DNA from: Pseudopyrenochaeta lycopersici
Lineage: Eukaryota; Ascomycota; Dothideomycetes; Pleosporales; Pseudopyrenochaetaceae
Assembly (NCBI GenBank): GCA_003313425.1
Contig: NHZP01000019.1
Location: 868,001 to 932,000, forward strand
DNA: 64,000 bases
Reading direction: 5' to 3'
The notes under the pieces: generated by a model
What the model was told of the DNA's origin: nothing
The model's input: only the letters and a program-made list of their open reading frames with translations
The model's database searches: none
Part shown: in pieces, positions 45,853 to 55,534 of the stretch
Numbering within the stretch: position 1 is the first letter of the stretch
How the letters are laid out: each line of letters starts with the position of its first letter
Program-made: the position numbers and the translations under genes

Positions 45853-46971
45853 TCACAACCCCAAAGCAGAGCTAATGCCTCCAGTAAGACTTGCCAGAGC
45901 CCGCGAGCCACCGGCAGTTGCGATCAGCACATTCTTATACGAATCCCTATCAATCACATCAGCATTCACTCACGCATACATGCAACAAGCTCAGACAATT
46001 CACGCCATGAAAAGGTAGAAAAAAAAGGTCACTTACGCAACGATCCTCCCCGTCTCGCCCACAACATCTGGACTCGCACCCTGCAACTGCACAATCATAG
46101 CACCCAGACTCGCCAGCGTAATCGGAACCTTGCTCGGCCGCCAGTCCAGCGCAAACGGCAGCTTCTCCTGCTCAAACAGGCTGCGCACGTAACTGAGCTG
46201 CGTAACGCCTGACACAGTATCACCCATGGCTTGCAGGAAGAGGGCGTTTTCACCATAACTCAAGACGGCTTCGCGGGGGCCGTATACAAACTGGGGATTC
46301 CGCGTCAGACTATCGTTGTAGCGCGCGAACTTTGCCTGGGACACTGTGCGAATATCCGTTGCTGTCTTGCCGGCGAAAAAGGACATATATTGCTGCCAGC
46401 TGGGGTCGTGGAACAGCTGGGGGTTCCCGAATTGAGCGTCTTGCCGCGAGATGCTGGCGTCGTGCTCGATGGGGAAGTTGTGCTGCGATAGGTCGGATAG
46501 GTCGAAGGAGCCGGCGAGGGGGTTGGTGGAGGAGAGCAGGCCTAGGCCGCCTATTGCGACGGTGAAGTCTGGGCCGATGTTAAGGCCTGCGGAGAGGCCT
46601 TGGACGAGGTGGGGGATTGTCATGGCGCGGCCGTTGTGGTGGATGAAGTTGTGGTTTGCGAGGGCTGCGTGGGAGTTAGTAGAGTAGAGAGTGGGAGGAG
46701 TAGGGGATAGATGGAACGTACTATTTAGAGCGGGACATGGTGAGCGGACTGTAAGATGGACGAGTTAGTGAAGAAGTGTAGATGGTATAGAACTATGCAA
46801 CGAACCGTCGCCGGGCCCTGGAGGTTGAAAGTTCGAGAAACGAGCATCGGTCGGTGGCGCAGGTCCCAGGGAGGAGAGAAGCGTCGCGATATCAAGTGGT
46901 AAATTCAAAAGGCCCTGTGCAGATGTAATACCAGCAGTCGCCAGGACACCAGCAAGAAGAGAAATATACAT
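45853..46971 (-). CDS. Secreted heme-thiolate peroxidase (chloroperoxidase/peroxygenase type)
   Basis: Four exons: 46806..46971, 46722..46748, 46037..46664 and 45853..45946, 304 residues. Introns are 57, 57 and 90 bp. The second exon has 27 bases and carries the heme-ligand motif PCP (Cys60 in SPCPALN). The rest of the block, TLANHNFIHHNGR, is at the start of exon 3. The active-site triplet EHD is at residues 131-133 in PIEHDASISRQD, with Glu as the likely acid-base residue. The first 19 residues (MYISLLAGVLATAGITSAQ) look like a signal peptide. Enzymes of this family (Peroxidase_2; chloroperoxidase and unspecific peroxygenases) use H2O2 to halogenate or oxygenate organic substrates outside the cell. 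The EHD triad and 304 residues fit both long chloroperoxidase-like and peroxygenase forms. The last exon is supported by frame and a hydrophobic end, but the reading frame could also stop at 46033. Confidence 0.9.
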
Positions 46972-48278
46972 AGTAGATATGAATTTATCTTGCTTTCCTA
47001 CCAATATAAGATACGAATATACTCGAACCCAACCAACAGAGAATAATAGAAACGAAGAAGCAGCAGCACTTTTAGCCAATAACAACCTTCACACTCCCAA
47101 TCTGCCCCTAAAACAAATCTAAATCTTACCTCGGCGCAGCACTACAGTCTCTCACACAGTCGTCCTGCAAGTCTTGACAAGCAGGAGCGATGAACATTGA
47201 TCGACAACGATAGCGTCGACTACGCCAGCATAGGCGTCGGCTATACAACGACCCGACCTACCACACCGCATCGGAAGGCGACGTCAACCACACATCAGCA
47301 ATAGCATTGCGGGGAGGGGTTCGGGAGCAGGTTGTATGGTATTGTATGACGTCCATGAATCTCAAATCGAATTCATCGTTCTGTGATTTGCGAGTTGGTC
47401 GAGGGACGCTGGCGTTGTACTCTGTCTGATGGTTTGACTGGTGAGTATATGTAGGTATAGATTTGGCGTGAGGCAATCAGCAAAGAGATTCCGAAGAGTG
47501 CGTAGGACGATTAGTATACGGTAGGAATGGAAAGGGCAGCCTGGGACGTCAAGTATGGTGGGATGAGAGAAGACATGATGAGGTATTACCAGATCATCTG
47601 TCTACCATGTACAGCGACTGCAGTGCGCTAACGGTTTTAGGATTAGCGTATAACTTTCCACAAGTAGGGAAGCTGCACTCACGTCTAGATGCCGTGGAAT
47701 ACGAGGAATCTTCTTTGCAGACAGATGTCTATCGTTATTCAAGTCTGTAACAAAAATCACATCCCAATCCCACTGACGAACATTTGTTCTGGGTACCTGC
47801 CAAGCAACCAGTCATCGAGGTTGCAAATTAGCTTACGGAGAAAAGGGGGGGGGGGAAGAAAGGATCAACCAACGTGGGGGACAAAAATGCGGGGAGGTCA
47901 AAAAATCGCAATTTCACATTCGGTTAAAGATTTTTGGCACAAAACTCCAATGGTTAATGACCTGGTTGGGAGCGAGTTTTCACAAAAAAAAAAGGCAAAA
48001 CACTAGCAAGTAGAAGACAATGGTATGAAGTGATTAGATGATGTTCATTTGCATGTTCTATCAAACACGGTTTTGGTCCATGCAAAAAGGCCCGCTGCTT
48101 TAGTGCAGAAACGGGGGATGTGAGGTATGAGAATGGTCGAGGATGTAGGAGGGTTGCTGAAGCATCGCCAGTGGAACTACCAGAGCCGGCCAGCCATGCA
48201 AAGAAGGCGGCATTCAATCATGATCTAAGCGCAAAGACACGAAACGGGGGTATGAGAAGAAGAAGAAGGGTTTATCTC
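46972..48278. other. Intergenic region with G-run and A-run
   Basis: About 1.3 kb between the glutamine synthetase 3' end and the peroxidase start, both on the minus strand. It contains an 11-base G run at 47845-47855 and a 10-base A run near 47985. No gene is supported; frames such as 47689-48006 look like chance. Confidence 0.5.
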
Positions 48279-49950
48279 TTATGGCTTGTGGGCCTCGACG
48301 ACCATGTCGACCTCGACATCACCAGCCTTGGAGGCAAACTTGGCCACGTCGGCACCCTCGACCTTGCCGTACATGGTCTCAGCGATTATGCCGGTGATCT
48401 GGTAGGGGTCGGCGTTGGAGGCTGGGCGGCGGTCCTCGAAGTAGCCCTTGTTCTCCGCGGCAACGGCACGGGGGATACGGACAGACGAGCCACGGTTGGC
48501 AACGCCCCACGAGAACTTGTCGTACGATGCCGTCTCGTGCTTGCCAGTCATGCGAAGCCTGTTGTCCTCGCCGTAGACGGCCATGTGCTCTTCTTGGCGG
48601 GCAGCGAGCTTCTCCATGGCGGCCTCGATGGCCTTCATGCCACCCTCGGCACGGGTCTCCTTGGTGGAGACGTTGCTGTGCAGACCAGCACCGTTCCAGT
48701 CGCCGGGGATGGGCTTGGGCGCGAAGGTAACCTTGGCACCGAACTCCTCGGCAACGCGGTGCAGAAGGAAGCGCGAAATCCAGAGCTGGTCACCGAGCGA
48801 GATGCCGGCGCAGGGGCCGACTTGGTACTCCCACTGGGCGGGCATGACCTCGGCGTTGGTGCCGGAGATGTTGATGTTGGCGTACAGGCAGGCCTTGTAG
48901 TGGGCCTCGACGATGTCACGGCAGAAGACACGGCCGGTACCGACACCGCAGTAGTATGGGCCCTGGGGCGCGGGGAAGCCGTTCTTGGGCCAGCCATATG
49001 GCCAGCCAAACTCGTCGAGAAGCGTGTACTCTTGCTCTAGACCGAACCAGAAGTCGTGCTCGGCGTGCGCCTCCAAGATGATGGCAGCATCGTGGCGGTA
49101 GTTGTATGAGTTGGGCGAGCCGTCCGACATGTACGTCTCGCACATGACGATGACGTTGTCGCCCTGGCGGAAGGGATCGGGGTAGTATGCGACGGGGCGG
49201 AGGTAGACATCGGAGTTGTCGCCAGGCGCTTGGCCTGTCGATGAGCCGTCAAAGTTCCATTCTGACAGATCTGCGAGGCTCTCGACCTTCTTGGGGAGAG
49301 TCTGGGATGGCTGTTAGCACGCGTCTATCGCGGATCGAGCATGGATGTTGTGCCGCATCATTGTGGTGGGTGAAGGGGGTTTCGACGTCAGCCTGCAGTG
49401 CTCCTTGCACCCGCAGTCGAGAGCCGCGGGGCAGGTCGTGGGGGGGCGATAAGCAGGAACGCCAAAAGGATGGGAGCGATTGGCGCCTGCATGAGAACGT
49501 CACACAAGCGAACCACCACGCTCACCACTGCAGTTGATGTGTGCGCCCGACTTATTGTGAGTCGCCAAATGATTTGCAGGCAGGCTTTGGTCCTTCAAGG
49601 CGGAAAAAGCCAAAAAGTCTCAAAGCTGAGCCAATCACCTTGGCAGAGTGGTGAAAATGCCGCAGGGCAACCGTGTTGAGGGACCAGAAGGTGTGGAAAA
49701 AGTGCTCACCTTGCATTTTGAGCGGATACCGTTGGAGCCGTCAATCCAGACGTACTCGGCGATGACCTTGCCCTTCTGGGGGAGAGCGAGGTATTTTTGA
49801 AGCTGCAAACGGCGTATTAGCAAACCGTAATCGAGGGCACGCGAGCAGGTCAGACTTACGTTGGCCGTATTGGAAACGATTGTTGAGTTCGCCTGTGGGG
49901 TTTGTGAGCAAGATTCGAGCAATTGGCATGGTAGTGGAAAGACGCACCAT
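48279..49950 (-). CDS. glnA: Glutamine synthetase
   Basis: Four exons: 49948..49950, 49860..49892, 49710..49802 and 48279..49301, 383 residues. Introns are 55, 57 and 408 bp. The first coding exon is only the ATG, and its intron starts right after it. Splicing gives [20 protein letters not shown], then [20 protein letters not shown] and [20 protein letters not shown], the standard eukaryotic start. The catalytic region shows [59 protein letters not shown] and [10 protein letters not shown]. The enzyme makes glutamine from glutamate and ammonia with ATP, and is the main cytosolic ammonia-assimilating step. Its C-terminus ends early enough to be complete. A longer N-terminus without the first splice is less likely. 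The gene's 5' side opens onto the long gene-free region. Confidence 0.96.
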
Positions 49951-52900
49951 GGCTGTGGTATGTGTGGGTGTATGAGAGAGTGGGAGAGTTGGAGAGCAAG
50001 TAGGAGTCGTTGTCGACGAGGAGAGTCCTCTGCAAAGGCAGTTATAGGAAGAGATGGAGGGGAAATAGGATATGTGAATAACGAAAGATAAGGATAGCCG
50101 GGGGGTATGCACTTATAAGTAGCGTCCCTGGGTCGACTTGACTGTCTCGGTATGTGGCGGGGCTAGCTGTGGTCAGATAAATAATTAGGCTGGCCGTGGC
50201 CAAGAGGCGTCGCCGAACTGTTTCCGTGGGATGAAGAAGCAATGCAGGGCATACATCAGTGTCGAACAAACGCGCTGGGGGTTTCCGTCGGCGCCCCCCA
50301 AAGGATGCAAAGCCCACTCTGGCAATTTAGCGTCCGCTTCTATTGTTGAACCGCACGTCTAGAAGCAATCTGCCCAATCTTTGACCCCCCGATTACACGC
50401 TGGGAATTGCTCAACTTTGCCCTTCGCCTGTGCAGCCATGTTCGCTGACGCGCCTGCATAAAGAAAGCCTCCTCGGCTGAAGACGGTGCTCGGGACGCAC
50501 AGCCTCAACAGTCCCCGAGTTTGACCGCTTTAACGCTGGAAAGCGTCGCCAGCCCAGGATGCTCCGCAGCTAAATTTACCCATCCATTCCATAGTTCCGA
50601 AATTGGTCATGGACTTTCACCATGGGGCCCGATGAGTCGCATACCTATTCTCTCACACCGCCCCGCTGTAGCCGTCGCAGTGCGCCGTTATCGTGACCAT
50701 CTGTCACGCCTCAGCCATGCATTGCAAACGCGCAGTCTCTGTACACGGAGAAACTCAAAGCCTGGGGGGCTGCCGGAGCGTGCAGCTTGTCTCGCGGCAC
50801 CTGCAGGCCTGGTCTGGAGATGGTTCTGGGGTTGACGTACCGTGGCGATAGAGTAGAGATAAGGGCAGCCAATCGCAGTGGTCCCTGCAACACGGCGCCG
50901 TCACAACAGCATCACTCAACGCACTCAAACAACGTTTCTTGTAGTCAAGCAAACCGCATCCGAAAGGCTGAATTATTGCCATCCGGCATTGCGTTGCGCC
51001 GAGTTGTTCTCTGACACGCTCCAGATCCGTGTGCTGATGTTCCTATGCACGGCCTTTGCTGTGACGTTTGCGGACAAAGCAGAAGAGCCCGCCCGTTCAG
51101 GCACAGCAGAGGAACCTTCCTTGTCGACTCCACAGATTCTCCTGCAGCACCTGCAACGCCCCATCTGCAAGACACCCAAAAGTAATGCCACAGGTACTTT
51201 GCGGTACCTGTACAATCGCGCGAATCGCTGTCAACGGATATGTAAAAGCGCTCCCTAATTGCAAGCCTCCCCCAACACCTCCCTCGCGCCCAACCCCACG
51301 GCTCTGATTAATCTACATGTTCGAGACGAAATAACAGCTCCCGACGCAGTCAAAAAAGCCGCTGATGCGAAGTCGGCACGACTATATCGCGCAGAGACGT
51401 TGGGTTTGGCAGGGGTGCGGCCATGCCGCCGATCCGTCAATGCGCCAGACCCTGACTCAAAGATAAGCCACACTTGATAATTACCCCATTCTCAAACGTA
51501 ACGCCCGCCGCCGCTGAATCCTGCCTGTGATGCCCGTCTGGCAACCTCCCCAACGCCAGCAGAAAGAAAATTCATCGCTTCGTGACTTGCACCGCTCAGA
51601 GGGAACAAGGTCAGAGGTCAGAAACACCAAATTCAAGGTTGAGCTCAGGAACCGTGCGTGTGGCGGTGTAATCATCCGCTTTTGGCATGGCTGGAGGTCT
51701 GTTCCACGTCCTGGAAGGGGGTTAAGATATGCTTAATCTTCCCCAGACGTCAACACTCGCTGATCAAAGATTATACCATCTTTGGTTGGCTGTGGGACTT
51801 CCCGCCAGCTGCTGCTGGACCACTGCTGCCTTCCGACACATGCGAGCTGCGCTGGTAAACCAGGCAGGGACCGTAGCACCGATGACTTGACCCACTCGAC
51901 ACCGACTCGAGCTGCTTCTAAATGAGCGTCGACTGCAGGCGTGGGATGATGGCCATGAACACTCTAGTATGTCACAGCACCATCTTGAGACGGACTGATG
52001 CATAGTCATGGCCAGCGCCAAACGGAGCAATCGGCTGCTGGATATTATGCTGGTCCGCCGCTGACTGAGGAGACCGTTGCACGTCCCTCATCCGTTGTGG
52101 TGTACCTGATGGTGTGCAGGGCCTCGTTGTTCTTGGTGGGGTTGGCAAGAGCGATTGTACCTGCAGGAGGCAACAGGCTGTGCTAAACCCAGAACCCAGA
52201 ACAAGACGGAAGACTTAGGATACGGCCGATGCGGCGGGAGCTAGCTCTTCGGTAACGGCGCCAGTAGGATGGAAAATCTGGGGAAGGCTTATCGGAGGGC
52301 TGGAGCTGACACTGCCTCCATGATGCCATCTGCGCTCGCACTGCTTCGCTGTTAGTCATCCCAATTGGCAAACATTCGCCCGGGGCAGACAAATCATTTC
52401 CAGCTTTCCTGGAATTTACTCATGCTAGGAGCGTAGATGGCTTCTACATGCTCTTTGAATTAAGGGTTACTCTCGCTGTCCTCGTAATAACCCAGCAGGG
52501 AGGAGGTTGGTCCTGGTACAAATCTTGGCTAAGATTTCTCACACATCTTGCAGATGCTCTCCAATAGACGCAAAGATTTAATGTTTACTCCCAGGGTGAC
52601 AAAGCGCTTGTTCTCCGAGGGCCTGCAGGTTTTCGACAGTATGACCAGAGTCACCACAATGGCATCCTCACGGCAGGCCGGCGAGTCGATGGGCATTTTC
52701 GACGAGATTCATCTGATCGCATTGGCGTGGGACAACAATAATCATATATCGAGAGCCTTCTAGGACCAAGTCGTACTCATATGGGCTCAACGCTAAGTCT
52801 GCCAATGGTTAGCAAGTATTGTCAGCGATGATGGTTCCGTGCTCTTGATCAATTGCCGTCCACCACGTTCAGGCGTCGCCTTCCTCGCAAGTCTCATGGG

Positions 52901-54921
52901 GACCCTCGCTCAAGCAGAAGTGTGCTTGGCATAGTCGATACGACGAATGCAAGACTACAATTCCTGCAACATGGGACACGACTATGTGTTGTATGTTTGT
53001 AGGACCCGACTGATTGGACCATTGTGAATTTCTAGTTGTCAAGTCGAGCCGTAAGTGAAAGCATCATCCAAATACAAGAACAGCCAGCCAGCAAGCGGAG
53101 GAAGGACCGACCATGCAGGGTCTTGGCGCTAAATGGCCAACCATAGTGGAAGAGGAGTTGCAACAACGGATTGGAATCGAATGGTATAGTTCCTAGCGAA
53201 GTTTGCCCGCTCCTTTCTATCCGTTTTAATGGCCATGGCTTACGACGGGTATGGGATGTTGCCCAATAGATGGTACGGATGCACCTTGGTATTCCTCCGG
53301 GTGAAGTATCGCGAACGAGACAATGCATGGTCCTGGGATGATCCGCCTCATGGAAGGAGAGAGATACCCGGTCCTATACACATGAGCTCCCTCATCTACT
53401 GGACATCGCTCAAGTTGGAGATATTTCGAGGTTTGTAGCGCACGGACCCAGATATTCTTGCCACCGTGATTTTCGATGCTCGCCGCGGAAGGCAGTCGCG
53501 CACAGTCTTGTGCTCGGTTTGATTTGCTTCTCTTAGCAGTCGGGAATGAGTATTTTTCTTTAGAAGAGGAAGATTTGAAGATTTGAAGTGCGGTCATGAA
53601 GTTGATGGAAGATGAGGGGAAAGAGCTTGGGCCTGCACATGACCAATAGGAAACTGCAATGAGGTAAGAACAACCTTCGCCTTCCTTTTCTCCACGACCA
53701 GATGACCAAATACTGCATTCAATGCCTGAATAATTCATACTTCTTCACGGAAGCATCTTTGCCTTGGATTGATGTTGTAGCAACTGTCTCAAAAGCAAAA
53801 ATATATTTATCGTATCTGACCAATCACCTGCTTGTGCTCTATATATTGGCTTTACCAAAAAGGCAAGTTATAGATATATGGGGGCGTTGAATAAACTATA
53901 TCAGACAGCGTTGCGCATGGATGTTTTGATCGCCGATGCAGTTATCCATCGCCAAGAGCACGGCTTACGGAGTTATTTCAGCACACATTATACACGCTTG
54001 CATCGGGATCTTCCAAAGAGGGTGTAACAAGAGAAGTCGTTCGAGTGACATTTGCGCTCCTGCATGCGAACATGCAGGGCGACATTAGCCGGTGGGACCC
54101 TGAAGACATGAAACACTATGGTTGTATTTATTGTGGAGGCAAGATAAAAGGCCTCAAGCATATGCCGGTGGATCCAAGGCAGAATTGCTCAAACATTGTT
54201 CAATGTCACCAAAGCGTTGTATTGATCATCGTCGCTCCCATTGATGTTCCAAATACACAGCAGGGCGGGCGGGGGGGGCGTGAATCGTTGCAAAGCAAAC
54301 GGTAACCCCTGAGATTAGCGAGGAAGATCACATTTGACGGAATGCTCCGCACCAATGGGTGTTCCGAAAGTCTAAACAGTGGACGAAAGACCAAGCACCT
54401 GGAGGGTGGAAGTTGGTCGATCGATCACGTAGAGCAGCGCTTCGTCGTAATGGCAATGCAAGCTTCAGGTACGACGGCGAGGCTTCGTGAATGTACAACA
54501 ATCGGGCCGAGGGCGAGATAAGTGTCGACATCGCTGCAGGTACCGCGGCGTATGCAACGGAAGCGGACATTTGCCGAAATGGTGCGACGACACTCCACAA
54601 GAAGACGTCAACTGTTCGATGGCATTTTCGTTAGCGGTAGAGGGTTGGGCGGCATGTGCTGTCAGAAAGTCTTAAGTCCAGTCTCTCACTGCCCTGGGCT
54701 AGCCGAGGCGGTGGCTTGAGTCAGGGTAGCAGGGCTCAAGGAAAAGTACGGTATGGATCAGGAGAACGAGCACAGCAGGGCCATGCTCCACGTGAAGGTT
54801 TGAGCAGCATTGTGCCTCGTCCTGCAGCTAAGCAGCGGGCACAGTTGCAGCGCCAGAAACGGTCTGCGACGGCCGAACTGTACCACCTGTCGTACCATGC
54901 GCACCAGATAATCTCGTGGAT

Positions 54922-54965
54922 ACACAGAGAGACAGACACACAGAGAGAGAGAGACACACACACAT
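54922..54965. repeat. AC/AG-rich simple repeat
   Basis: A run of CA and GA dinucleotides with a few breaks. It is a simple sequence repeat about 600 bases before the large protein gene. No coding value. Confidence 0.8.
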
Positions 54966-55478
54966 AGACACGGGCCAGCTTTTCTGCTCAGCCCTCCGGA
55001 CAACGCGAGCGTGCATGGCACACGATTCATGGCCAGCTTCTGCGTTTGCTCTGTTTGGGCATCGGAGGTTTCGAGGTTTGGTACTCTTAGCAGCCACGAG
55101 TCTTGGGCCCTAGCGAGCAAACCACCAGATCACTGTCCAGGATGTTTCCCTCTTACAGTCCCCGTTTGCCAACCCCGAGTCTGCAAGCTCGCCCCGTCTC
55201 ATCCTCTCGCCCCCGTTCGTCCTCTCTGCGCCCATCGTGTTTGTGCCTGCAAAGTATTAATCGTCGGCAGCAGCATGGTTCATTGACGGAATCTTTGATC
55301 CTCTTTATTCGCTGGCCCGGCTGGCCTGTCGTTCGTTTGGTGTTCCCGCTTCCCTTTTTTATTCGTTGCACAATCACCTGCAGGTCCGCCCTGCCTGACG
55401 CTTTCGCGGTGCGATAGCCACTCCGGGGACCACATTGATATTACCCTTCAGGGATTGATCTTCATAATTCCCGACCCT

Positions 55479-55513
55479 ACATATACACGTACATACATAC
55501 TTATACGTACATA
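55479..55513. repeat. TACATA/ACGTACAT short repeat in a probable 5' leader
   Basis: Copies of ACGTACATA and TACATA occur within about 35 bases just before the ATG at 55535. It is probably part of the transcribed leader. Role unknown. Confidence 0.6.
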
Positions 55514-55534
55514 ATTGCGCTGCCCGTTGCAGCC

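Larger units (their letters stand above)
49951..55534. other. Long gene-free divergent region (5.6 kb)
   Basis: Between the start of glutamine synthetase (-) and the large protein at 55535 (+). Many short frames exist (for example 50521-50835, 50878-51258 and 53226-53738) but none shows a family, a clear splice model or a codon pattern that persuades me. It holds two short simple repeats (54922-54965 and 55479-55513). I see no transposon. Confidence 0.45.

Noticed and set aside
47845..47995. G-run and A-run as a telomere- or transposon-like trace
   Set aside because: The runs are single and not flanked by telomere repeats, target duplications or terminal repeats. Simple slippage is enough.
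48120..49040. A 306-codon plus-strand frame across glutamine synthetase
   Set aside because: It is the mirror of the highly biased, GC-rich glutamine synthetase coding strand and has no independent support.
50521..51258. Frames upstream of glutamine synthetase
   Set aside because: Open on several strands at once, as GC-rich non-coding DNA often is. No domain seen.
53226..53738. A 170-codon frame on the minus strand with an ATG
   Set aside because: No family, no domain and uneven composition. It could be an orphan gene, but I have no positive evidence beyond an open frame.
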